This document shows positions 1-7,864 of a stretch of 17,973 nucleotides of DNA, one piece after another. The notes under the pieces were generated by a model. That model was not told the origin of the DNA and searched no databases. It was given only the letters and a program-made list of their open reading frames with translations. The translations under genes and the position numbers were made by a program. Source of the stretch: CAZCBJ01 sp964496705 (GTDB lineage: Bacteria > Chloroflexota > Anaerolineae > Anaerolineales > Anaerolineaceae); contig CAZCBJ010000065.1 in assembly GCA_964496705.1 (NCBI GenBank), forward strand, positions 1-17,973. The letters run 5' to 3'. Every line of letters begins with the position of its first letter. Position 1 is the first letter of the stretch.

Positions 1-1270
1 CCATATAATTCACTCCGCCAATCGCCCGCATAACCGGTAGGAATACGGCCGATGCATAGTTGCCAGCGCCCAACACACCCACCGAAAGACTGGAAGTGGC
101 CTGAATTTGAGTATCCATGGAGATAGTGGGTACCTTGAATGCCATGGCCGCATCTTGGGGGTAGGTCAATAACACACCCAAGAACGGCTGTTTGGTTTTA
201 CCAGTGATCACTTGATAGGCTTGCTCAGCTTGTTCAATCGGAAAACGGTGGGTGATCATAGAGCGCACATCCAGCAAGCCTTTATCCATCAGTTCAATCA
301 CTGACGCAAGGTTTCGCCCTTCTGTCCAGCGAACATGACCCAAAGGATAATCGATTCCTTTCTCTTCATACTGCGGGTCATATCTGCCGGGTCCATAGGA
401 GCGAGAAACCTGGAAACTCAATTCTTTTTCGTAGTACATTTTCCGAGGAATATCGAGTCCGACTGCGCCGACAGCCACCACACGCGCTCGGTCCCTCGCC
501 AGGGATCCAGCAAGGACTATAGGATCGTTGGATTTGGTATCCGCAGTGATCAGTACAATGTCAAACCCTTTTCCCTGTGAAAGGGTAAGGCCAATGGATT
601 CAGCATCCTGGCGTAACGAGGCCTGAGCGCCCATTTCTTCAGCCAGTTTCACTCTGGATGGATCCAGGTCAACCCCGAACACCGAACAACCGGCCGCTTT
701 AGCAATTGCCACGGTCAGCAAACCCAGAAGACCCAGGCCTATCACCGCGACGCGCTCGCCCAACTGGGGCGAAGCCAACCGGAACCCGTGCATTGCAATG
801 GCTCCCAATGTGGCAAATGCGGCCGACTCAAAATCAACATGGTCAGGGATGGACAGCAGTAGGTTTCGTGGAATCACCGCGTATTCAGCGTGGACAGCGT
901 ATCCTGCTCCAGCACATGCCACACGCATGCCGACCGAAAAGTCATTCAAGCCGCTACCCAGCTCGACGATAGTACCTGATGATGAATATCCCAGTGCCAT
1001 CGGTTGGTCCAAGCGGTTCAATGCAGCTTCGAGTGTGGAAAGCAACCCTTCTCTGCGAGCTTTCTCGATCAACTGGCGAACCAGGTCAGGTCGAGACCGG
1101 GCTTTGCCCAACAGGTTTTTTTCGGCAAATTCGACCACCATTCTTTCAGTTCCGGCTGAAACAAGTGAAACAGCGGTTTTCACCAGCGCCGTGCCAGGGC
1201 GTACAGTTGGGACAGGAACATCCACAACCACCGTCTTTCCATCACGAATGTTTTGGAGAAGTTGCTTCAT
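1..1270 (-). CDS. Two-domain oxidoreductase (MDR dehydrogenase-like + Gfo/Idh/MocA), 3' end cut off
   Basis: I translated this from the minus strand; it starts at the ATG complementary to 1268-1270 and is still open at base 1, giving about 423 residues. The first ~370 residues are a medium-chain dehydrogenase: a GroES-like N-terminal part, then a nucleotide-binding glycine motif (GLGLLG) near residue 180. A second Rossmann start (LGAGNYA, GAG at residues 401-403) follows, typical of Gfo/Idh/MocA oxidoreductases. Fusions of this kind are usually about 700 residues, so roughly 40% lies outside the window. Where zinc alcohol dehydrogenases carry the catalytic Cys, this protein reads SLVSAGTERM, so the catalytic zinc site appears absent. 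Such fusions are common in polysaccharide clusters; a role in modifying a sugar or sugar nucleotide is inferred and the substrate is unknown. An AAGGA ribosome binding site (1281-1285) lies 10 bases before the ATG. Confidence 0.85.
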   Translation of the reverse strand, partial: MKQLLQNIRDGKTVVVDVPVPTVRPGTALVKTAVSLVSAGTERMVVEFAEKNLLGKARSRPDLVRQLIEKARREGLLSTLEAALNRLDQPMALGYSSSGTIVELGSGLNDFSVGMRVACAGAGYAVHAEYAVIPRNLLLSIPDHVDFESAAFATLGAIAMHGFRLASPQLGERVAVIGLGLLGLLTVAIAKAAGCSVFGVDLDPSRVKLAEEMGAQASLRQDAESIGLTLSQGKGFDIVLITADTKSNDPIVLAGSLARDRARVVAVGAVGLDIPRKMYYEKELSFQVSRSYGPGRYDPQYEEKGIDYPLGHVRWTEGRNLASVIELMDKGLLDVRSMITHRFPIEQAEQAYQVITGKTKQPFLGVLLTYPQDAAMAFKVPTISMDTQIQATSSLSVGVLGAGNYASAVFLPVMRAIGGVNYM

Positions 1271-1452
1271 AAACGCGATTTCCTTGTAGAATTAGGTGAC
1301 AAGGGTCAACTATTCAATCAAACGAATATGATTGTTCCGAAGTATTAGCTCATCCATGTAGATTTTGAATTATCAGTATAACTTAAATTGACTCATTTCT
1401 AGTTCTCGTAAGGATCACCCGTTCCGCCTGAAGAAAACTGCAATTTTTCATC
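1271..1452. promoter_or_regulatory. Divergent intergenic region with weak promoter candidates
   Basis: This 182-base AT-rich gap separates two divergent genes, so both promoters should lie here. For the minus gene I see TTCAAA (complement of 1364-1369), a 16-base spacer and TAATAC (complement of 1342-1347). For the plus gene there is a TATAAC at 1377-1382 without a convincing -35, and a TTGACT at 1388-1393 without a matching -10. None is strong. No clear hairpin, operator or riboswitch is visible. The plus gene has no obvious Shine-Dalgarno sequence. Confidence 0.25.
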
Positions 1453-2589
1453 ATGAAAATTCCTATTGCTAAGAAATTATTTTCCCATCCGGTCACGATT
1501 ACTTATGTGATTTATTTGGTTTTTTTTGTTATCCAACTCTGGCAATATGGTTGGGATGTCTCAGGATTTATCCATGCGGGGGATTATTTTACCAAACCAG
1601 AAAAAAATCCAATGCCTATCCAGGTGATCCCCAATAGTTATGGATATGATGGGCAGTTTTATTATCGAATCGCATTAAATCCATTTTCGATTAGGGATAC
1701 GGATTATGGCATCACAATGGATGTGCCGCGTTATCGCTTTCAACGGATACTTTACCCATTTCTGGTATGGATGATATCTTTCGGAGCGAAGTCTCTCATC
1801 CCAGCCAATATGGTGATCGTCAATTTTGTTTTTTTGGGGATTTTGGCTTTTATCGGTGGAAATTATGCAAAAAATCACGGCTATCCACATTGGCTGGGGA
1901 TTATCTTCCCGCTTTATAGTGGTTTTTTTGTTACTTTTTCCCGTGATTTGACAGAAATCACTGCTGCTGCCTTGATGGTTGCTGGTTTTTATCTATTTTC
2001 TCGGGATCGTTACACTCTCACGACGGTTCTGCTATCGTTGGCAGTTTTCGCCAAAGAAACAACTCTTTTAGCAGCGATAGGTGCTTTTCTTTTTCTGTTT
2101 TGGAAACGTGACAAACGTTGGTTATTTTTTTTAGTGCCGATTTGTTTTTATTTCTTATGGCAGCTTTTTCTTAATTTGATTTGGGCACGAACACTTGGGC
2201 ACACCATTTCCTATAATATTTCATTCCCTTTTATGGGTATTGTGAGTCGGCTGATCGATGCAATCCAACAATGGGCCATTGTAGATGTTCTTTTCCTGGT
2301 TGATCTCGTGATACTTGTTGGTTTCTTATATTTTGTGGGTAAAAATATTTCTGCTGAAACTTTAAGCCCCATTGAGGTGAGTTGGTTGATCTATGGTCTG
2401 TTGATGGTCTGCATGACGACAAATATATGGCTGGAGAGTGTGAATTATTTCCGCGCCTTATCAGAGTTTTATCTATTGGGGATCATCATGCTTTATAAGA
2501 CCCATAATAAACAAAATTTTTATATTTTGAGGATCGCCAGTTTTATCTGGTTGCCGTTTGCTTTATTGTTGGTTTTCCTGGCCTCGTGA
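1453..2589 (+). CDS. Polytopic membrane protein, cell-surface glycopolymer formation family
   Basis: This 378-residue protein is highly hydrophobic, with roughly nine membrane segments and short charged loops. After the first membrane segment it carries GYDGQFYY (residues 64-71) and RYRFQRILYP (93-102). I associate these motifs with the membrane family named after Azospirillum AZOBR_p60025 and linked to cell surface glycopolymer formation. The conserved aspartate in the first outer loop resembles GT-C glycosyltransferases that use polyprenyl-phosphate sugars, so a transferase role is plausible but inferred. The next gene, a GT87-like protein, follows after 60 bases, suggesting one transcript. 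The gene is noticeably rich in TTT phenylalanine codons, with several runs of seven or eight T. The start codon has no clear ribosome binding site; the family name is from memory and not checked. Confidence 0.75.
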   Translation: MKIPIAKKLFSHPVTITYVIYLVFFVIQLWQYGWDVSGFIHAGDYFTKPEKNPMPIQVIPNSYGYDGQFYYRIALNPFSIRDTDYGITMDVPRYRFQRILYPFLVWMISFGAKSLIPANMVIVNFVFLGILAFIGGNYAKNHGYPHWLGIIFPLYSGFFVTFSRDLTEITAAALMVAGFYLFSRDRYTLTTVLLSLAVFAKETTLLAAIGAFLFLFWKRDKRWLFFLVPICFYFLWQLFLNLIWARTLGHTISYNISFPFMGIVSRLIDAIQQWAIVDVLFLVDLVILVGFLYFVGKNISAETLSPIEVSWLIYGLLMVCMTTNIWLESVNYFRALSEFYLLGIIMLYKTHNKQNFYILRIASFIWLPFALLLVFLAS

Positions 2590-2637
2590 AAATGATGTTT
2601 GATTTTCTAATGGATCGTCCAAGGTATACTTTATTAT

Positions 2638-2642
2638 GGAGG
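2638..2642 (+). promoter_or_regulatory. Ribosome binding site that fixes a TTG start
   Basis: A perfect GGAGG lies seven bases before TTG at 2650. This supports the TTG start of the GT87-like gene over the internal ATG at 2713, which lacks such a site. Confidence 0.75.
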
Positions 2643-2649
2643 TCGAAGA

Positions 2650-3888
2650 TTGCTTGAAAAAATACAATCACAATTACAAAGGCATGCCACCCTAGTTATT
2701 GTTGGAATATTTATGATAAATTGGGCGGGGCTAAGTATAGGCTTGCATTCGTTAAATTTGAAACATCGTATCGGTATTGATTTTTTTATGTATTATGTAG
2801 CCGGCCGGGAGTTGTATCTGGATGGTGGAAATCCTTACAGTGAAGAAGTGGCTGAATATATTCAGTTGTCTTTTCTCGGACGCTTAAGAGAACCTGGCGG
2901 GGACCAAATGGCATTTGCCTATCCGATATTTATGTTGTTACCGGTCATCCCTTTGATCTGGCTTCCTTATGCGTGGGCTCAAGCGATTTGGATCTCGTTT
3001 AATATTCTTTTTTTTCTAAGCACTATTTTATTTTTGTCCCAAAAACCATCTGGTTGGTTGATCCTGCTTTTTGGTTTTTTCCCGGTTGTTTTTGGATTAC
3101 TCTCAGGTAATTATGTCATCATAATATCTGCGATTCTGTTAATCTCTTATGCCCTCTTATCGCGTGATTCCTATCCGTCGCCGAGTATACAAATTATCAT
3201 GGGATTGTTGTTGGCCTGGACAGTAGGGAAGCCTCAATTTATGTGGATGATGGTCGGGTTTTTATTGTTATGGATGTTTCGAAAGAAACTACGCATATGG
3301 ATTTGTTCTTTTTTTTCCGGGTTTGCCCTTTTATTGATATTTTCTTTCATTTCCATGCCCACTTGGATATCTGCATGGACTGATCGATTGGTCAAATATT
3401 CGGAATATAACCAAACATGGGTGAATCTGTCGGTCATCCTCCAAGATTTTACCCCTTTATTTATTGCCAATCTCTTTACTGTAATTTTTGGTATTTTCTG
3501 CGCAATTGTGAGTATATTTTTCCTTAATCGATGGTGGGCGGGAAAATTTTCTGCTTTTTACCTGGTCGCCTGGAGTGGATTCATTGTTTTCTTATTTCAT
3601 CCACAGGCTGCTGAATATGAACAATTGGCTTTTTTACTGCCAATGTTCATCTGGGTCATTACCCAACGCTGCATTCCCAAGATCCCAGCTATTGTTTTTA
3701 TCGGTGGCGGCTTGGTTATTTCCTGGATTTTTTATATGTTTTCTCGAAATCCAAGATTACCGCAGAGTGTTGCCGAATGGCCATTTTTACTCTACTATGT
3801 CCCCTGGATGATTTATTTGTTTTTGCAGAGGAAGAATAACAAAAGTACGCTTGCTGGTATAGAAACTGCATCAAATCGGATAACATGA
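2650..3888 (+). CDS. GT87 family (DUF2029) polyprenyl-phosphate glycosyltransferase-like membrane protein
   Basis: The 412-residue protein has about ten hydrophobic segments. Its first outer loop holds GIDFFMYY (residues 42-49) and GGNPY (59-63), the pattern of GT87/DUF2029 proteins such as mycobacterial PimE, where an aspartate in this loop is catalytic. Members transfer mannose or another sugar from a polyprenyl-phosphate carrier on the outer face of the membrane. Here the likely acceptor is a surface glycan, judged from the neighbours. The start is TTG, chosen because a strong GGAGG sits seven bases upstream. The lipoprotein gene starts 19 bases after the stop, so the two are probably cotranscribed. 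The gene contains two runs of eight T in phenylalanine-rich helices. Donor and acceptor cannot be read from the sequence. Confidence 0.8.
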   Translation: MLEKIQSQLQRHATLVIVGIFMINWAGLSIGLHSLNLKHRIGIDFFMYYVAGRELYLDGGNPYSEEVAEYIQLSFLGRLREPGGDQMAFAYPIFMLLPVIPLIWLPYAWAQAIWISFNILFFLSTILFLSQKPSGWLILLFGFFPVVFGLLSGNYVIIISAILLISYALLSRDSYPSPSIQIIMGLLLAWTVGKPQFMWMMVGFLLLWMFRKKLRIWICSFFSGFALLLIFSFISMPTWISAWTDRLVKYSEYNQTWVNLSVILQDFTPLFIANLFTVIFGIFCAIVSIFFLNRWWAGKFSAFYLVAWSGFIVFLFHPQAAEYEQLAFLLPMFIWVITQRCIPKIPAIVFIGGGLVISWIFYMFSRNPRLPQSVAEWPFLLYYVPWMIYLFLQRKNNKSTLAGIETASNRIT

Positions 3889-3907
3889 AATATTGAGGAG
3901 AGAACGG

Positions 3908-4555
3908 ATGCGAAAAAAATTTTTTATTTTTGTTTTATATTCAGTCTTTATCAGTGCTTGTGGCATCATTTCAACGAGCAATGTACCGGCAGAACCTCAG
4001 ACAGTTGCTTTGGAACCGAAAGCCTTGCAAGTGACCGCCCCATGTCCCACCTGTCCACCCGTCCCCACCTGCCCGCCGGCGCTGACCGCAACACAAACCA
4101 CCCCACCCACACTGACACCTACCATTCCACCAACCTTAACGAAAACAGCGTTACCCACATTTACGCCCACCGTTTCCAATCGCCCCTATATAATCCAACC
4201 AGGCTCTCCCACTTATCTTAAGAGTTTCGCCTATCCGGCATTAGGCTGCAATTGGGTGGGGGTTGCGGGACAGGTGTTCGATAAATCCGGCAAGCCATTG
4301 GGTAATCTGGTGGTGGTCATTGAGGGCAGGTTGGCAGGAAAGGTTGTGGATTTGGTTACATTGTCCGGTCGTGCGTCTGTGTATGGGCCGGGAGGGTATG
4401 AATTAAAACTGGGCGATAAACCGGTTGATTCGACGGGAACCTTGTACCTCACGGTGTATGATCTTACGGGTATCCAACTCTCAGAATCTGTCATTCTTAA
4501 TACCTCAGCATCCTGTGACAAGAATCTAATCTTGTTGAACTTTGTTGCCCGTTAA
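3908..4555 (+). CDS. Lipoprotein with Pro/Thr-rich stalk and C-terminal beta domain
   Basis: I start this at ATG 3908, because GAGGAG (3895-3900) lies seven bases upstream; a TTG at 3893 in the same frame would place that site inside the gene. The 215-residue product begins MRKK, then a hydrophobic stretch and a lipobox ending at Cys18 (ISAC), so it should be lipid-anchored. Residues ~35-90 are a Pro/Thr-rich linker that unusually contains three cysteines (CPTC and PTCPP). The last ~115 residues contain GCNWVGVAGQVFD and a beta-rich, carboxypeptidase-regulatory-like fold, with two cysteines (GCNW and ASCDKN) that could form a disulfide. I recognise this domain type from Chloroflexi lipoproteins; its function is not known to me. 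The gene opens with an A7T6 tract at 3913-3925. Confidence 0.75.
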   Translation: MRKKFFIFVLYSVFISACGIISTSNVPAEPQTVALEPKALQVTAPCPTCPPVPTCPPALTATQTTPPTLTPTIPPTLTKTALPTFTPTVSNRPYIIQPGSPTYLKSFAYPALGCNWVGVAGQVFDKSGKPLGNLVVVIEGRLAGKVVDLVTLSGRASVYGPGGYELKLGDKPVDSTGTLYLTVYDLTGIQLSESVILNTSASCDKNLILLNFVAR

Positions 4556-4616
4556 CCACAAGCACCAAGATTTGCAGTTAACGCCTGTTTACGGTGGCTG
4601 AATTCATCCGTCCGGT

Positions 4617-4622
4617 TATAAT
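4617..4622 (+). promoter_or_regulatory. Perfect -10 box placed for a leaderless transcript
   Basis: TATAAT ends at 4622. With the usual spacing the transcript would begin at 4629, which is the A of the ATG of the Wzz-like gene. No convincing -35 box is seen 16-19 bases upstream, and there is no Shine-Dalgarno sequence before this ATG. Confidence 0.45.
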
Positions 4623-4628
4623 TCAGCG

Positions 4629-5423
4629 ATGACCTTATTCACTGAGCCATATTCGGGATTTACACGCTTGATCCGTTACTGGTGGGTCATCGTACTGTTT
4701 GGATTAATGGGGGGAATACTGGGGTGGTTGATCCATTTCGTAAGGCAACCTGTTTATCAGGCAAGTAATGATCTACATATTGGAATCGATTTCACCCGGA
4801 CAGGTTTTCTCACGGATATTGAAGAAGATCAAATGATGGGTCTGGTTGGGGATGTCATTGAATCGGATACTGTTTTAAGCCTCGTGATTGAACACGCCCA
4901 GAAATCCGGATTAACCATTGGCTTGGATCAGACAAATGATATATTCTTTCTGGAAAGAAAGGCATATGAATGGGTGCTGCATGTCCGGTATCCTGACCGT
5001 CAGTGGGCAGCAAATCTGGTCAACTGGTGGACGCAGTTTGCCTATCAGGAACTGGCAAAAGCGCTGGACCACGCTCAAACGGCGGCGAATTTGCAGCAAC
5101 AACTGGACGGGTTGGTCAGTTGCCTGACGGAGACCTTGGCCGGCCAACCCGAGTTGGCTGGATGCCCTATCTGTTCGAATGATTTACACCGTGAGATTTC
5201 TCTTATCAGTCTGCAGGTGCAGCAGGAACGTGTAGCCAGCCGGGGATTGCCTCCTGCTATTCGGGTCAATCCACCGGATATGGTTGGTGCACCCAAGTCA
5301 CCTGCTTTATACCAACAAGGGGTGACGGTTCTCATGGGTTCATTCCTGGGACTTTTTGGAGGGATTATTTTCATACTGTTTGACTTAAGGGTTATTAAGA
5401 GGCATTCACACAGGAACCAGTAG
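4629..5423 (+). CDS. Wzz/GumC-like polysaccharide chain-length determinant protein
   Basis: The 264-residue protein has the two-membrane-segment layout of polysaccharide co-polymerases: a short cytoplasmic N-terminus, a membrane helix at residues ~18-36, a ~195-residue outer domain, and a second helix at ~234-252 followed by a short basic tail. No Walker motifs follow, so it is the Wzz type without a fused tyrosine kinase. Such proteins set the chain length of O-antigen-like or exported polysaccharides with a Wzy polymerase. It lies within a glycan locus, which supports the call; no Wzy, Wzx or kinase is visible here. The outer domain is shorter than in classical Wzz proteins and contains an unusual CPIC motif with a third cysteine 15 residues before its first cysteine. 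No Shine-Dalgarno sequence precedes the ATG, but a TATAAT does. Confidence 0.75.
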   Translation: MTLFTEPYSGFTRLIRYWWVIVLFGLMGGILGWLIHFVRQPVYQASNDLHIGIDFTRTGFLTDIEEDQMMGLVGDVIESDTVLSLVIEHAQKSGLTIGLDQTNDIFFLERKAYEWVLHVRYPDRQWAANLVNWWTQFAYQELAKALDHAQTAANLQQQLDGLVSCLTETLAGQPELAGCPICSNDLHREISLISLQVQQERVASRGLPPAIRVNPPDMVGAPKSPALYQQGVTVLMGSFLGLFGGIIFILFDLRVIKRHSHRNQ

Positions 5424-5475
5424 GAGAATTTTCATTTCCTCTTGAAATTTAATGGAAAACACAGACAAATAATCT

Positions 5476-5480
5476 AGGAG
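5476..5480 (+). promoter_or_regulatory. Ribosome binding site of the metalloprotease gene
   Basis: AGGAG lies five bases before ATG 5486, which fixes the start of the metalloprotease. Confidence 0.65.
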
Positions 5481-5485
5481 ATATT

Positions 5486-7519
5486 ATGGGTAAGCTGCCA
5501 AAGTGGGTAATTATTATGGGTGTCGTTGTTTTGTTCCTGTGCTGCTGCTTGATTCTAATATTTGCTGGGGTTGCAACTTTAAATTTGCATGGAACACAGA
5601 CACCCACACTTGAAAAGATGGTCAATACCCCGACAGCTTTTGTTTTCTCCAATCCAACACCAGAAGTAACCTTGCCATCCAATACAGAAACCGAACCTCG
5701 ACCAACTCCGACGGATGAAATCATGGATGGTTCCCAGGAAACGCTGAGAACTTTAGCAGAAGCTCAGGTGCCGATCAATGACCTACGTGATCTGGCACAA
5801 CGCTTGAAAGGGATTCGCAACATTCCTGAAACCATGCCCAATCCAGACATTCCTTATGAAATCAGTGCCCGCAGGAATTTCTGGGTGATCAATCATGATA
5901 CCAATCGATTCAAACAAATCGACGCGACTCTGCAATATGCCAATGAAATCATGTATTTCTGGGTGGAAGATGGAGTGGCCTTTCGCAAAGACGAAGCAAA
6001 GATACTTTTGGATGAATTTCGAGATGAGATTTATCCCACCAACCGTCAATTCTTTGGGTCAGAGTGGAGTCCTGGGATTGACCAGGATCCAAAAATTTAC
6101 CTGATTTACACACGAAATTTGGGCGCAAGGATAGCCGGCTCGTTTGGCCCATTGGACGAACTGCCCAGAGCTGCTCATGAATATTCGAATATGTTCGAAG
6201 GCTTCATGGTAGCATCATCCCAAAAGTTGGGTGACACCTATACTTTTGGCACGCTGGCGCATGAATTTCAACACATGATTCACTGGTTCCAGGACAGAAA
6301 TGAGGATTCCTGGTTGAATGAAGGTTTTTCTGAACTTGCGGTGGACCTGAATGGGTACGGCTCAGGAGATAAAGCCTTTTTATATGCCCTGGAGCCAGAT
6401 ACGATGTTGACCGACTGGCCGAATGATCCAGACCAGACCAGCATTCATTATGGGGTTGCCTATATGTTTGTGAAATATTTCCTGGGTCGATTTGGAGATA
6501 CTGCAACCCAGGCGCTGGTTGCGGAAAAAAGTAATGGGCTGGCAAGTGTGGATGAGGTTCTAAACTCATTGGGGGTCAAGGATGCGGTCACAGGGGTACC
6601 TTTGTCAGCAGATGATGTGTTTGCGGATTGGACCGCTGCCAATTATCTTCAAGACAATCGGGTTGGAGATGGAAGGTATACATACATCGGTTATGAAGAT
6701 GCCCCGAGTTTCACCGATACCGAGTCTTTTTACAATTGTCCGGTTGATTGGCAATCGCGGACAGTGAATCAATATGGTGTGGATTATATACGTATCGCCT
6801 GCCGAGGCAGTTTTTCTCTTAATTTCCAGGGTGCCAAAAAAGTTGGTGTTCTTCCGACCAGTGCTCATTCAGGAAAATATGCTTTTTGGTCCAATAAAGG
6901 GGATGAGTCGGACATGACCCTCACCCAAACTTTTGATTTCACTACCGTCAGTGGCCCCCTGAAGTTCTCTTATTCCACCTGGTATGATCTGGAAGAAGAT
7001 TATGATTATGCCTATCTGGTCGCATCTCCGGATGGGCAAAATTGGGAAATATTAAGCACGCCTTCCTGTACGACCAAGAATCCTTCGGGTAATAGCTACG
7101 GCTGCGGTTACAACGGCCAAACCGAGGGCTGGATTCAGGAAACAGTGGATTTATCCAAGTTTTCCGGAAAGAAGGTAATTTTAAGGTTTGAATATATCAC
7201 CGATGCCGCAGTGAACGGCGAGGGATTTTTAGTAGATGATATCGCCATCCCGGCCATCGGGTACAGCGCAGATTTCGAGGAAGACGATGGAGGTTGGGAG
7301 GCTGCAGGTTTTGTTCGCATTCAGAACGAGCTTCCGCAGACTTTCCAGGTGAGTCTGATTCGTGAAGGATCTCAGACAATCGTTGAGCGAATCGAGCTCT
7401 CTGCTGACCAGACTCTTATCCTCCCCCTGGAACTTAACGAGGATGTTGTTCTCATCGTAAGCGGAACGACCCGATTCACCCGTCAACCAGCAGAATACCG
7501 CTTCGGATTGAGCGACTAG
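5486..7519 (+). CDS. Membrane-anchored zinc metalloprotease with immune-inhibitor-A-like C-terminal domain
   Basis: The 677-residue product begins with a membrane segment (residues ~8-30, including CCC), then a Pro/Thr-rich linker to ~75, so the rest should be outside the cell. The catalytic motif is HEFQH at residues 259-263, followed by WLNEGFSE, where Glu279 is the probable third zinc ligand (HExxH, 15 residues, E). This arrangement recalls M30 hyicolysin-like or M1-type gluzincins. Residues ~480-600 resemble the C-terminal domain of immune inhibitor A (M6) proteases: KFSYSTWYDLEEDYDYAYL and the motif GFLVDDIAIP. A final ~65-residue beta-rich domain follows. Upstream AGGAG supports the start. 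The adjacent glycan genes suggest a surface role; substrate is unknown. I am sure of the peptidase fold, less so of the exact family. Confidence 0.8.
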   Translation: MGKLPKWVIIMGVVVLFLCCCLILIFAGVATLNLHGTQTPTLEKMVNTPTAFVFSNPTPEVTLPSNTETEPRPTPTDEIMDGSQETLRTLAEAQVPINDLRDLAQRLKGIRNIPETMPNPDIPYEISARRNFWVINHDTNRFKQIDATLQYANEIMYFWVEDGVAFRKDEAKILLDEFRDEIYPTNRQFFGSEWSPGIDQDPKIYLIYTRNLGARIAGSFGPLDELPRAAHEYSNMFEGFMVASSQKLGDTYTFGTLAHEFQHMIHWFQDRNEDSWLNEGFSELAVDLNGYGSGDKAFLYALEPDTMLTDWPNDPDQTSIHYGVAYMFVKYFLGRFGDTATQALVAEKSNGLASVDEVLNSLGVKDAVTGVPLSADDVFADWTAANYLQDNRVGDGRYTYIGYEDAPSFTDTESFYNCPVDWQSRTVNQYGVDYIRIACRGSFSLNFQGAKKVGVLPTSAHSGKYAFWSNKGDESDMTLTQTFDFTTVSGPLKFSYSTWYDLEEDYDYAYLVASPDGQNWEILSTPSCTTKNPSGNSYGCGYNGQTEGWIQETVDLSKFSGKKVILRFEYITDAAVNGEGFLVDDIAIPAIGYSADFEEDDGGWEAAGFVRIQNELPQTFQVSLIREGSQTIVERIELSADQTLILPLELNEDVVLIVSGTTRFTRQPAEYRFGLSD

Positions 7520-7585
7520 ATCTTCCACCAAACCTGGTTTGACATTCTGGAGCGGAAACGCCGATCTCTTTCCCGAATTTTGGCA

Positions 7586-7813
7586 CTATTTTTCGTTCGC
7601 CGGAGGATTACTGCGCAAGCGTGCCAACTCTTGTTCCAGCTCTATTCTGCGTTGCTGGGCAGCCGTAACAATTTCGCTTTTAACATTGAGTACATATTCT
7701 TTAACCTGGCTCTGCGTCTGAGCGCCAGAACTGGGTGCTAACAACAAACCAACTGCCGCTCCGACAACCCCGCCAGCTATTACACCCATTATAAATCGAC
7801 TGACAGAACCCAT
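7586..7813 (-). CDS. YtxH-like small membrane protein
   Basis: This 75-residue protein has one N-terminal glycine-rich membrane helix (residues ~6-27, ending LLLAPSSG) followed by a charged, probably helical tail. The GxxxG-rich helix ending in an APxSG turn is typical of the YtxH superfamily, small proteins often linked to envelope stress in Bacillus relatives; their molecular role is not established. AAGGAG lies six bases before the ATG. It converges with the metalloprotease gene and diverges from the transglutaminase gene. The probable promoter is on the minus strand within the divergent region. The 66 bases downstream contain no convincing terminator. Confidence 0.75.
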   Translation of the reverse strand: MGSVSRFIMGVIAGGVVGAAVGLLLAPSSGAQTQSQVKEYVLNVKSEIVTAAQQRRIELEQELARLRSNPPANEK

Positions 7814-7834
7814 GGTTGCTCCTTTGCAAAGAGA

Positions 7835-7864
7835 TTGACGTATGAATGGGTTTTATTGTACACT
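7835..7864 (+). promoter_or_regulatory. Promoter of the transglutaminase gene, apparently leaderless
   Basis: TTGACG (7835-7840, five of six consensus bases) and TACACT (7859-7864, four of six) are 18 bases apart. Transcription would start near 7871, which is the second of two adjacent in-frame ATG codons (7868 and 7871). The TTG of this -35 box could be mistaken for the start codon, but it has no properly spaced ribosome binding site. Confidence 0.5.

Noticed and set aside
798..1289. 163-codon open frame on the plus strand
   Set aside because: It is a shadow of the minus-strand oxidoreductase, with no ribosome binding site and no recognisable protein features.
3893..3895. TTG start for the lipoprotein gene, five codons upstream
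   Set aside because: The strong GAGGAG site would lie inside the gene. It is correctly spaced for ATG 3908, which also gives a typical signal peptide.
4031..4190. Repetitive ACC/CCA-rich DNA resembling a tandem repeat
   Set aside because: It encodes the Pro/Thr-rich linker of the lipoprotein and has no fixed repeat unit.
7529..7541. Palindrome CAAACCTGGTTTG between converging genes
   Set aside because: A one-base loop cannot form a stable hairpin and no T run follows. It could be a binding site, but a single copy gives no support.
7835..7837. TTG as the start of the transglutaminase gene
   Set aside because: It has a purine stretch touching the TTG with no spacer, so no usable ribosome binding site, and it forms part of a good -35 box. 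ATG 7868 or 7871 fits better.
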